Assembly: GCA_046351235.1 (NCBI GenBank) | Contig: JAXLYV010000003.1 | Coordinates: 620,001 to 684,000 of the forward strand | Direction: 5' to 3' | Length of the DNA stretch: 64,000 nucleotides | Origin: JBBSAT01 sp046351235 | GTDB lineage: Bacteria > Myxococcota_A > Polyangia > Polyangiales > Sandaracinaceae | Shown: positions 34,702 to 43,076 of the stretch, piece by piece | How the letters are laid out: every line of letters starts with the position of its first letter | Numbering within the stretch: the first letter of the stretch is position 1 | The notes under the pieces: model-generated | What the model was told of the DNA's origin: nothing | Seen by the model: the letters and a program-made list of their open reading frames with translations, nothing else | The model's database searches: none | Made by a program: the position numbers and the translations under genes

Positions 34702-37700
34702 GTGCACCGGTTTCTCACGATCTGGGTGGGGCTCTGCCTCACCGTGGGCCTCGGCAGCTGCGGGGGGGGCGCGGCGCAGGTCGACGAGGAGCACCCCGAG
34801 GCGAGCGAGCCTTCCGCCCCCACCCCGGCCGAGCCGCCGGACGCCGGCTTGCCCGCGTGTGGGGCCGCGCGACAGGCGCCCGAGCTGCTCCCGAGCGTGC
34901 GCCCCGAGGAGCAGACGCTCGCGTACTGGCTCGCCCGGCGTGACGCGGCCGATCTCGATCGGCCGCTGATGACCCCGACCGACATCGCCTCGCACGATCG
35001 CGCCATCGCCGGGGGCGGCGAGGATCTGCCCTTCTCGCGGCTGAGCCTCGCCGAAGCGCCGGACGCGGCCTTGGTCGAGCGCGAGGTGGACGAGCGGCTC
35101 GCCTTCGTGCGCGAGCGCCTCGAGAACGGCAGCTACGTCGCCGAGAACGGCGAGCGCGTTTCGCCGGCGGTGCTCGCGCGCTACGCCTCGAGCCCGCTCG
35201 GCCCGACCGACGGTGCGCTCGTCGTCGCGCTCGCGCGCATCCCGCTGCGCTGCGGCCGCGATCTCTCGGTGCTGCGCTCGGCACCCGCGCCGGACGCGCC
35301 CGCGGGGAGCGCGCCGGATCCGAACCTCGACCGCAACGCCTGCAGCACCGTCGAGGCCCAGGAGCCGCTGCAGATCCTCGCGCGGGAAGAAGGCGTGCTC
35401 CTCGTCCGCACGCGCTATGCGCTCGGCTGGATCGACGCCGCGGCGCCACTCTCGTCGCCGCTCGCGCGGGACGCCGTCGCGCTCGTCACCTCGGCACCGC
35501 GCGCGCATCCGCTGGGGGCCACCACGCTGACCGCCGAGGACGGCGCCACGCTCGAGGTCGGGCCCGACGTGCTCTTGCCGATCGATCCGGCCGACCCGGC
35601 GCGCGTCCGCTTCGCCATCGCCGACGGCCTGCACCGCAGCCAGGCGCTCGATCCGAGCACGCTCGTCCCCACGCGCCGCACGCTCACGCGCCGCGCGTTC
35701 CTCGAAGAGGCTTTCCGCCACCTCGGCGAGCCCTACGGCTGGGGCGGCGACGGCGGGCTCGACTGCAGCGAGCTCGTGATGGACGTCCTCGCCACCTTCG
35801 ACCTCGAGCTGCCGCGTCACTCCGCACGCCAAGCCGAGGCCGGCACCTTCTCGATCGCGATCACCCCGGAGATGAGCGAGCGCGAGCGGCTCGCCATCGC
35901 CGACCGCGCGCTCGACCACGGCGTGGTGCTGCTGCACTTCCCCGGGCACGTGATGATCTATCTCGGGCGCACGAGCGAAGGCGAGCCGCGCATCCTCCAC
36001 GCCTTCGCCGAGTACCTCGAGCCCTGCGCCGCGGCGGACGGCACGCGCAGCGATCGCGTCGTGCACACGGGGCACGTCGCCGTGAGCGATCTCGAGCTCG
36101 GGCGCGGCACCTCGCGTCGCGCGTTCCTCGAGCGCCTCGAGCGCGTCGTCGTCTTCGGCCGACCGCCGGAGCCCGATCTGCAGGACCTCGCGCAGATGCG
36201 GCCGGCCTCGCCGCTCGTGTTCCCGCGGCGCGAGGCGCAGTGCACCGAGAACGTGCACGCGCGCATCTTCCAGTCGCCCGCGCACCCCGTGCAGGGCCAG
36301 ACCGTGCGCGTGATCGTCACGACCGACGACGATCCGGGCCTCGCCGTGATCGAGGTCCTCGACCGGCGCGGGCAGCGCACGCGCCCCGAGATCCATCGCC
36401 TCGGCGGCCCCCCGTTCGCGCGCTGGATCGAGATCCCGAGCGCGGGGTACGGCCGCTACCAGGTCGCGCTCGGCGACGGCGATCACCTGATCGCGTGCGA
36501 CTACTTCGGCGTCGCGCGCTTTCCGCCCGAGCCTCCGGATCCGGCGACGATCCTGCCGCCGCCCTATCCCGCCGTGTGGGAGCCGCGCATCGCGTGGGAG
36601 GCCGACACGGAGGCGTTCTTCGCCGCGTTCGTCGAGCAGCTCTTCGCCTTCCCGGAGGGCGACGATCGGACGTGGACCGGGCTCTCGGTGCTCCTGCGCG
36701 ATCCGGAGCACAACCTCCTCTACGATCACCTCGGCCAAGGCGAGGACTCGCGCACCGAGCTCGACCTGCGTGGCCACGAGGTCCCCGTGCTGAACCTCGT
36801 GCCCGACTGCGCGGACCTGCCCTACTACCTGCGCGCGTACTTCGCGTGGAAGCTGCACCTGCCCTTCGGCATGCGTCGCTGCAGCCGGGGGCGCGCCGGA
36901 ACGCCGCCCACCTGCGAGGCGCTCCCGAGCACGAGCACGATGGAGCACTCGTTCGCGAGCGAGGTCGAGGCGTTCGAGTGGTTCGCGACGCACCAGATCT
37001 CGTCGTTCGTGCACTCGGCCACCGCGCGCACGGCCCCCGGTGACGAGAGCACCGATCTCTATCCCGTCGGGCTCGATCGTTCGTCGATCCGCCCCGGCAC
37101 CGTCTTCGCCGATCCCTACGGGCACGTGATCGTCGTCGCGCAGTGGATCCCCGAGCGGCCGAGCCACTGGGGCGCGCTGATCGGCGCCGACGCGCAGCCC
37201 GACGGCACGATCGGCCGGCGCACGTTCTGGCGCGGCACGTTCCTCTTCACGAGCGACACGCGCGACGTGGGCGCGGGCTTCAAGGCGTGGCGTCCGATCG
37301 CGTACGACGACGAGACGCTCACCTACACCGAGCTGACGAACGAAGACCTCGATCGCCGCTCGGGCTTCGTGCCCTTCTCGCGCGCGCAGTACGCCGGCAG
37401 CACCGACGACTGGTACGACCGCGTGGAAGCGCTCGTCGACCCGCGGCCCGTCGACGCGACCGATCGGATGGTCGCGCTCGTCGACGCGCTCGAGGAGAGC
37501 GTGGGGCGCCGCGTCGTGTCGGTCGACACCGGCGAGAGCTACCTGCGCGAGCACCCGGGCGAGATCATCCCCATGCCGACCGGGATCGACATCTTCCAGA
37601 CCGAGGGCGCGTGGGAGGACTTCAGCACGCCCTCGCGCGACATGCGTTTGCTGGTGGCGATCGACACCGTGATGGGCTTCCCCGACGTCGTGCGACGCCG

Positions 37701-38031
37701 GCCCGAGCGCTACGGCGTGCGCGCCGAGGACGCCGAGCGGATCGCGAGCGAAGTACAGGCACGCCGTGATCGGGAGCTCGCCGCACGCCACGTGAGCTAC
37801 ACGCGAAGCGACGGATCGTCGTTCACGCTCGCCCTCACCGACGTGGTGCAGCGCGCACCGGCGTTCGAGGTGTCGTGGAACCCCAACGACTGTCCCGAGG
37901 TGCGCTGGGGCGCGCCGAGCGGAGGCGACGAGATCGCAAGCTGCCGGCGGCGCGCGCCCACCGACCAGCAGGCGCAGATGGAGCAGGTGATGCGGGCTTG
38001 GTTCCACGCGCGCGCGCGCCCCGTGCGCTGA
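34702..38031 (+). CDS. Large lipoprotein with an NlpC/P60 domain and a second candidate Cys/His domain
   Basis: The protein has 1109 residues from a GTG, with a lipoprotein signal (WVGLCLTVGLGSC). Residues ~200-320 contain SH3-like strands, and about 325-470 form an NlpC/P60 peptidase domain (FRHLGEPYGWGGDGGLDCSELV with nucleophile C355; HFPGHVMIYLGR with H416), likely a gamma-D-Glu-diamino-acid endopeptidase of peptidoglycan. A further region, about 600-830, has VPDCADLPYYLRAYFAWKLH (C703) and PYGHVIVVAQW (H808), a second Cys-then-His pair in the order seen in papain-like folds. This second site is inference. It is probably outer-membrane anchored and faces the cell wall. Confidence 0.8.
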   Translation: MHRFLTIWVGLCLTVGLGSCGGGAAQVDEEHPEASEPSAPTPAEPPDAGLPACGAARQAPELLPSVRPEEQTLAYWLARRDAADLDRPLMTPTDIASHDRAIAGGGEDLPFSRLSLAEAPDAALVEREVDERLAFVRERLENGSYVAENGERVSPAVLARYASSPLGPTDGALVVALARIPLRCGRDLSVLRSAPAPDAPAGSAPDPNLDRNACSTVEAQEPLQILAREEGVLLVRTRYALGWIDAAAPLSSPLARDAVALVTSAPRAHPLGATTLTAEDGATLEVGPDVLLPIDPADPARVRFAIADGLHRSQALDPSTLVPTRRTLTRRAFLEEAFRHLGEPYGWGGDGGLDCSELVMDVLATFDLELPRHSARQAEAGTFSIAITPEMSERERLAIADRALDHGVVLLHFPGHVMIYLGRTSEGEPRILHAFAEYLEPCAAADGTRSDRVVHTGHVAVSDLELGRGTSRRAFLERLERVVVFGRPPEPDLQDLAQMRPASPLVFPRREAQCTENVHARIFQSPAHPVQGQTVRVIVTTDDDPGLAVIEVLDRRGQRTRPEIHRLGGPPFARWIEIPSAGYGRYQVALGDGDHLIACDYFGVARFPPEPPDPATILPPPYPAVWEPRIAWEADTEAFFAAFVEQLFAFPEGDDRTWTGLSVLLRDPEHNLLYDHLGQGEDSRTELDLRGHEVPVLNLVPDCADLPYYLRAYFAWKLHLPFGMRRCSRGRAGTPPTCEALPSTSTMEHSFASEVEAFEWFATHQISSFVHSATARTAPGDESTDLYPVGLDRSSIRPGTVFADPYGHVIVVAQWIPERPSHWGALIGADAQPDGTIGRRTFWRGTFLFTSDTRDVGAGFKAWRPIAYDDETLTYTELTNEDLDRRSGFVPFSRAQYAGSTDDWYDRVEALVDPRPVDATDRMVALVDALEESVGRRVVSVDTGESYLREHPGEIIPMPTGIDIFQTEGAWEDFSTPSRDMRLLVAIDTVMGFPDVVRRRPERYGVRAEDAERIASEVQARRDRELAARHVSYTRSDGSSFTLALTDVVQRAPAFEVSWNPNDCPEVRWGAPSGGDEIASCRRRAPTDQQAQMEQVMRAWFHARARPVR

Positions 38032-38177
38032 GCGCGCACGCACGGTGAGGCGTGCGCTCGTCGCTCGACCGTGACGCGGACGCGACGCTCGCTCCTGGCT
38101 CGCGCGCCGCCTCGCGTGGCACCGCGAGTGCTCGGAGGAGCCTGCGCGCCGACGTCCGGCGCGAGGAGCTTCCCTCG

Positions 38178-38468
38178 ATGCGATCGACCTCGTTCCTCTT
38201 CTGTTCGTCCCTCGCCCTCGCCGCCCTCACGGGCTGCGCCCACGATCCGGTGCACGAGATCGACATGTACGTGGACTGTGACGACGACTGCAATCGCTAC
38301 CGCGACTGCTTCGACAGCTCGTACGACACCGACGCGTGCCGCGCGCGCTGCCACGACATGGTCGATCACGATCCCAACGCCGCGAACGCGTGCGATGCCT
38401 GCCTCGACGGCGAGTCGTGCGCGAGCTCGTTCACGTGCGCGGACGAGTGCCAGGGCATCGTTCCGTGA
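38178..38468 (+). CDS. Small Cys-rich lipoprotein
   Basis: This 96-residue protein has a lipoprotein signal (LFCSSLALAALTGC). The mature region contains about ten cysteines in CxxxC and CxxxxC spacing (CDDDCNRYRDCFDSSYDTDACRARCHDM), most likely disulfide-bonded. No family is recognised. GAGGAG lies 10 bases before the ATG. It is followed 85 bp later by another lipoprotein gene in the same direction. Confidence 0.65.
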   Translation: MRSTSFLFCSSLALAALTGCAHDPVHEIDMYVDCDDDCNRYRDCFDSSYDTDACRARCHDMVDHDPNAANACDACLDGESCASSFTCADECQGIVP

Positions 38469-38553
38469 CGGGCGGCGCTCCGCGTGCGCATCGGCGCACG
38501 GCCCGAGCGTTTTCCTGACCCTTCCGAGCGTCTCGCGCGTCAGGATCGGCGTG

Positions 38554-39681
38554 ATGCGCACGCCCTCCTCGCGTTTGGCCCCGGCCGCCGGCCTCCTCGT
38601 CCTCGCCGCGTGCTCGTGCGGCTCCACCCCGGCACACACGAGCGACCCTGCGGCGGTCGGCGAGGGCGAGCGCCAGGCGCCCTCGAGCTCGCGCACCGCG
38701 GGCCCGAGCGCCGACTACGAGGTCCACGAGTGGGGCCTCGTGCGCGGCGGCGCGGGCGACACGCAGCGCTTCGACGCGATCGCGCCGGTGTCGATCGAGG
38801 CGACCGCCGTCGACAAGCCGGTCCTCTACTTCCATGCGCCGTCGGCGCTCACGCTCCGCTCGGTCTCCGTCGAAGCGCGCAGCGGCGGCACGCTGCTCGA
38901 GACGTGGCCGCTCGCCGCGACCGAAGGCGCCCTCGGGACGTGGACGAACGTCGCGATCGATCCGAGCGGGACCTGCGAGCCTTCGCCCCTCGCGATGCCA
39001 GCCGAGGCGCCGTGCGCCGACCTGCCCGCGGGCGAGGTCTGCGAGACGCTCTCGCTCGCGTCGGTGCGAACGAGCGACGGCGCGTGCGTCCGCGTCGGCG
39101 ATCGCAGCGAGCGCTTTCTCTTCTATCGCGGGCGCGCGCGCACCTTCACGCCGCCGCTCCGCTTCGAGCGCACGGGCGCCTACGAGGTGATTCGCGTGAC
39201 GAACGAGGGCGACGCGGCGATCCCCGGCATGCTCGTGCGCCTCTCGTCGGACGGCGCGCTCGTCCGCACGCTCGCCGTCGCGCCGCCAGCGCCGCACCAA
39301 TCGATCGAAGTGCGGGCCGACTTCGACGCGGCCGACGGGGATCGCGCCGTGGACGACGAGACGGACATGCCGCGCCTGCCACCGACGGGGCCCGGGCGCG
39401 ACGCGCTGCGCGAGTCGATGCGCACGATCGGCCTCACCGACGAAGAGACGGACGCGTTCTTCCGCGCCTGGGACGCCGCGCTCTTCGGGCCGGGGCACGT
39501 CGCCCTCGACACGCTCTCGGCCGATCTCGACCCGGCGCCCGTCGACTCGTTCGTTTATTTCCTTCCGGCCGCGGCGCTCGAGGACGTGGCGCACCTCGAG
39601 CTCGACCCGCCGCCGGCCGGCGGCGTGCACCGGGCGATCGCGATGTGGTCGGTCGTGCGCGGCACCGGCGCCTCGCACTGA
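38554..39681 (+). CDS. Lipoprotein of unknown function
   Basis: The protein has 375 residues from the ATG, with a GTG one codon earlier. The signal peptide ends in LLVLAACSC. The mature protein has no catalytic motif I recognise. It opens with YEVHEWGLVRGGAGD, similar to a recurring exported-protein start in myxobacteria, and continues as beta-rich sequence (VLYFHAPSALTLRSVSVEA, YEVIRVTNEGDAAIPGML). Two cysteine pairs are visible in the middle. It may be cotranscribed with the small Cys-rich lipoprotein. Confidence 0.65.
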   Translation: MRTPSSRLAPAAGLLVLAACSCGSTPAHTSDPAAVGEGERQAPSSSRTAGPSADYEVHEWGLVRGGAGDTQRFDAIAPVSIEATAVDKPVLYFHAPSALTLRSVSVEARSGGTLLETWPLAATEGALGTWTNVAIDPSGTCEPSPLAMPAEAPCADLPAGEVCETLSLASVRTSDGACVRVGDRSERFLFYRGRARTFTPPLRFERTGAYEVIRVTNEGDAAIPGMLVRLSSDGALVRTLAVAPPAPHQSIEVRADFDAADGDRAVDDETDMPRLPPTGPGRDALRESMRTIGLTDEETDAFFRAWDAALFGPGHVALDTLSADLDPAPVDSFVYFLPAAALEDVAHLELDPPPAGGVHRAIAMWSVVRGTGASH

Positions 39682-39773
39682 CGCCGTCGCGAACCTGACA
39701 AGGCGTAGCGTCCTTTCTCGCGCCGGGCGCTCGACAGACGCCCTGGACGGAACGATGTTCCCTCCGCGCCCCG

Positions 39774-41810
39774 ATGGCCCTTCCCGAGATCGTCACCCAG
39801 AAGCTCGACGCCCTGCCCGCTTCGCCGGGCGTCTACGTCTTCCTCGATCGCAAGGGCGTCGTGCTCTACGTCGGCAAGGCGCGCTCGCTCCGCAGCCGCG
39901 TGCGGAGCTACTTCCAGCCCGGCGGGAGCGACACGCGCTTCTTCATCGAGCGGCTCGATCGCGAGATCGGCGACCTCGAGACCTTCGTCGCCAAGAACGA
40001 GAAGGAAGCGGCGCTGCTCGAGAACGCGCTCATCAAGGAGCGCAAGCCTCGCTACAACTTCAAGCTCCGCGACGACAAGGACTTCCTCTCGCTGCGGCTC
40101 GATCCGCGCGACGGCTGGCCGCGGCTGACCGTGCTGCGCCGCCCCAAGCCCGACGGCGCCTGGTACTTCGGCCCCTACGACTCGGCGACGAGCGCGCGGC
40201 GCACGCTGCGCACGGTCAACCGCTTCTTCAAGCTGCGCACCTGCCGCGACTCGGACTTCGCGCGCCGCGAGCGCCCTTGCCTGCAGTACCAGATCAAGCG
40301 CTGCGCCGGGCCCTGCGTGCTCGAGGTGGACCGCAACGAGTACGGCGCCCAGGTCGAGCTGGTGAAGCTCTTCCTCGAGGGCCGCCACGACGAGCTCGTC
40401 CACGATCTCGAGGCGCGCATGCGCACGGCGGCGACCGAGGAGGCCTTCGAGCGAGCCGCGAGCTACCGCGACCAGCTGCGCGCGATCGATCGCGTGCGCG
40501 AAGAGCAGCGCGTCGAGGTGATCAAGGACGTCGACCAGGACGCGATCGGCCTCTTCGTGCACGGCGACCAGGGACAGATCGCCGTCGTGAACATCCGCGG
40601 CGGCCGCATGACGAACGTGCGCACCTTCGATCTCGACGAGGTCGCGCTGCCCGACGAGGAGATCGTGGCGGCGTTCGTCGCGAGCTACTACGTCAGCGCC
40701 GGCTCGCTCCCCGACGAGGTCCTCTTGCCCGTCGAGATCGAGGCGATGGAGGGCCTCTCCGATCTGCTCGGCGACGAGCGCGGAAAGAAGGTGCGCCTCG
40801 CGGTGCCCCAGCGCGGCGGGCGCAAGGACCTGATCCGCATGGCGACCGAGAACGCCGAGCACGCGTTCAAGGAGAAGCAGCGCGAGCGCGAGGACGTGGA
40901 GAAGCGGCTGACGGAGGTGATGACGAAGCTCCGCCTGCCGCGCCTGCCGCACCGGATCGAGTGCATCGACGTCTCACACACCGGCGGCACCGACACGGTC
41001 TCGGCGATCACGGCGCTCCTCGACGGTGTTCCGGATCGCAAGCGCTACAAGAGCTTCCACGTCCGCAAGGTCAGCGGTGGCGACGACTTCGGCGCGATGC
41101 ACGAGGTGCTCTCGCGGCGGCTCGCGCGGCGCCACGAAGCGGGATGGGAGCTGCCGGATCTGCTGGTCGTCGACGGCGGCCGCGGGCAGCTCGGGATCGC
41201 GCTCGCGGTGCTCGAAGAGCTCGGCGTGAAGGACCTGCCCGTGTGCGGTCTCGCCAAGGAGAAGGACAACGTCCGCGGGGAGACGATGAGCGAGCGCGTC
41301 TATCTACCCGGACAGAAGAACGCGATCTCGCTCCGCGAGCGCAGCGCGACGCTGCATTTCCTCACCGCCGTGCGCGACGAGGCGCACCGCGTCTCGAACG
41401 AGCTGCGCAAGAAGCTCGGGCGGCGGCGGCGCCTGCGGAGCGGCCTCGACGACGTGCCCGGCGTCGGAAAGAAGACGCGCACGACGCTCCTGCGCGTGCT
41501 CGGATCGCTGCGCGCGATCTCGGCGGCGACGGAGGACGAGCTCGTGGCGGCGGGCGCGAGCCGCAAGCAGGCCGAGGCGATCCGCCAGCACTTCGCGGCG
41601 GCGCCGCCGAGCGACTCGTCGCCGGGCGCGGAGCTCGCCGCGGAGAGTGAGGCGCTGGAGACGGTGAGCGACGCTGCGCCAGATGCCGCCGAGACGCTCG
41701 AGAACGAGCCGGACCTCGCCGAGAGCGCGGCGATCGAGAGCGCCTTCGAGGCCGGAGGCGGGGCAGAAGGAATCGAATTGCCTCCGCTCGGACGCAACCT
41801 GGCGACCTAG
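39774..41810 (+). CDS. uvrC: Excinuclease ABC subunit C
   Basis: UvrC makes both incisions in nucleotide excision repair after UvrA-UvrB lesion recognition. The 678 residues hold the GIY-YIG domain (GVYVFLDRKGVVLYVGKA, about 19-36) and the CRDSDF...RPCLQYQIKRCAGPC cluster region. A UVR motif (about 200-240), the RNase H-like endonuclease (IECIDVSHTGGTDTVSA, LLVVDGGRGQLG) and a helix-hairpin-helix (DDVPGVGKKTRTTLLRVLGS) complete the enzyme. About 60 extra acidic residues follow the hairpin, ending PPLGRNLAT. The DNA of that end is partly repeated just downstream. No partner gene is adjacent. Confidence 0.96.
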   Translation: MALPEIVTQKLDALPASPGVYVFLDRKGVVLYVGKARSLRSRVRSYFQPGGSDTRFFIERLDREIGDLETFVAKNEKEAALLENALIKERKPRYNFKLRDDKDFLSLRLDPRDGWPRLTVLRRPKPDGAWYFGPYDSATSARRTLRTVNRFFKLRTCRDSDFARRERPCLQYQIKRCAGPCVLEVDRNEYGAQVELVKLFLEGRHDELVHDLEARMRTAATEEAFERAASYRDQLRAIDRVREEQRVEVIKDVDQDAIGLFVHGDQGQIAVVNIRGGRMTNVRTFDLDEVALPDEEIVAAFVASYYVSAGSLPDEVLLPVEIEAMEGLSDLLGDERGKKVRLAVPQRGGRKDLIRMATENAEHAFKEKQREREDVEKRLTEVMTKLRLPRLPHRIECIDVSHTGGTDTVSAITALLDGVPDRKRYKSFHVRKVSGGDDFGAMHEVLSRRLARRHEAGWELPDLLVVDGGRGQLGIALAVLEELGVKDLPVCGLAKEKDNVRGETMSERVYLPGQKNAISLRERSATLHFLTAVRDEAHRVSNELRKKLGRRRRLRSGLDDVPGVGKKTRTTLLRVLGSLRAISAATEDELVAAGASRKQAEAIRQHFAAAPPSDSSPGAELAAESEALETVSDAAPDAAETLENEPDLAESAAIESAFEAGGGAEGIELPPLGRNLAT

Positions 41811-42028
41811 GCCTCGGGGGGTGAATCTCCCGCAAGGACGCAACCTGGCGACATCGGCCGCGCGCGGCGCGGCGCCAGACCGAGATGGGAGAAACGGTCG
41901 GAACCACCTGCTTTTGCTCGGTGGGATCTGCGCGGCGCGCGGCGCGCAGCCGGTCTCCCCGGTCGCGACCTCTCGGTCGCAAATCGACGCGTCCGGGGGT
42001 TGAATCTCCCAGGCCGCGCGTACGTCAG

Positions 42029-42043
42029 TGAGAATCATTCCGG
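42029..42043 (+). promoter_or_regulatory. Half-conserved Fur-box-like sequence
   Basis: TGAGAAT-C-ATTCCGG shows the left half of the 7-1-7 Fur consensus (TGATAAT-N-ATTATCA) and part of the right half. It lies about 75 bp before the tonB ATG, upstream of a possible TTGATC -35 element at 42051. Confidence 0.4.
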
Positions 42044-42085
42044 GTTTCCCTTGATCTTTGCCTGGGAGATCGGAATGCTTGCGCC

Positions 42086-42100
42086 TGAGATTCATTCTCA
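42086..42100 (+). promoter_or_regulatory. Fur-box-like palindrome upstream of tonB
   Basis: TGAGATT-C-ATTCTCA fits the 7-1-7 Fur operator with only one asymmetric position, ending 18 bp before the tonB ATG. The position, overlapping the expected transcript start, would allow iron-dependent repression. No other copy was noticed near other genes of the window. Confidence 0.6.
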
Positions 42101-42118
42101 CGCCCCTCACCGCGACGC

Positions 42119-42988
42119 ATGACGCCTCTCACCGCCAAGCTTCCGAGCCACGACATCGCGCGCCCCGCGACCGAACGGTGCGAGCTGTCGGCGGTCCCGG
42201 CGCAGACGCCCTCGGTGCTGATCGCCTCCCTGGCGCTCCACGCGATCGCGGCGCTGGCGCTCGTCTCCCTCCCCATCGAGACCTCGGTCTCGAGCGCGCT
42301 CGAGAACACCTGGGTGTCGTTCGATCTCAGCGAGCCGGCGCCGCCGCCTCCGCCCGCGATCGAGGAGCCGCCGCTGCCGCCGCCCGCCGCGGCGCCACCC
42401 GAGCCGGTCGTTCGTCACGAGCGCCCGCGGGCGATCGAGACCCCCGAGCCGCCCCCGCCGCCAGCCGCGCCGGCGCCGGAGCCGGCGGCCCTGCCTTCGG
42501 TCGACGACGTGTTCGGCGAGCCGCCCCCGCCTGCGGCCTCGCTCACGGGAGACGGGCCGAGCGCGTTCAGCGTCGCCGCGGGCGAGCCCGGCGGCGTCGC
42601 GGGCGGCGTTCCCGGCGGTCACGGCACCTCGCTCGTGAGCGCGATCCGGCCCGCGCCCGCCGTCGACTCCGGCCCGAGCGAGGCCGACCGCCGTCGCGCG
42701 CGCCGCGGCTACGTCCACCAGGTCGAAGAGCTCGTCCGCGCGCACACGCGCTACCCGCGCGCCGCCAGCCGCGAGGGCCTCCAGGGCCGTGTGGAGCTCG
42801 CGCTGCGCATCGGACAGGACGGCCGGATCCTCGCGATCCGGATCGCGAGCACCTCGGGGCACGGCATCCTCGACGACGCCGCGCTCGATGCCGCGCGCGA
42901 GATCGACCGCGTCCCGACGCCGCCGATGCTCGCGGCGCTCACCTCGTCCGACGAGGTGCGCGTGGGTGTCGTCTACATGGTCCGCTGA
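42119..42988 (+). CDS. tonB: TonB-family energy transducer
   Basis: TonB couples the proton gradient, through ExbBD, to outer-membrane receptors for iron chelates and other nutrients. The 289 residues have an N-terminal membrane helix with the SxxxH motif (SLALH, S37 and H41) needed for ExbB contact. A Pro-rich periplasmic spacer (about 70-135) is rich in PPPPP and EPPLP. The C-terminal TonB domain (about 195-289) has YVHQVEELVRAHTRYPRAA and GRVELALRIGQDGRI. Fur-like boxes precede it. No exbB or exbD is adjacent, so those are supplied elsewhere. Confidence 0.9.
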   Translation: MTPLTAKLPSHDIARPATERCELSAVPAQTPSVLIASLALHAIAALALVSLPIETSVSSALENTWVSFDLSEPAPPPPPAIEEPPLPPPAAAPPEPVVRHERPRAIETPEPPPPPAAPAPEPAALPSVDDVFGEPPPPAASLTGDGPSAFSVAAGEPGGVAGGVPGGHGTSLVSAIRPAPAVDSGPSEADRRRARRGYVHQVEELVRAHTRYPRAASREGLQGRVELALRIGQDGRILAIRIASTSGHGILDDAALDAAREIDRVPTPPMLAALTSSDEVRVGVVYMVR

Positions 42989-43076
42989 CGAGGCCCGCGG
43001 AGACGCGGTCCCCGGCCCGGACGCGTCGTGACGGAACGGTGAAGGTCGCGCGAGCGCGGTCGATCCACCCTGGATC

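Larger units (their letters stand above)
41811..42118. other. 308-bp intergenic region with short direct repeats
   Basis: Two short duplications span or follow the uvrC stop codon. GGACGCAACCTGGCGAC occurs at 41790-41806 and 41836-41852. GGGGG(T)TGAATCTCCC occurs near 41816 and 41995. The second half holds the inverted arms CTCCCAGGC and GCCTGGGAG (about 42006-42068) and the Fur-like palindromes before tonB. No gene is supported. Confidence 0.6.
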
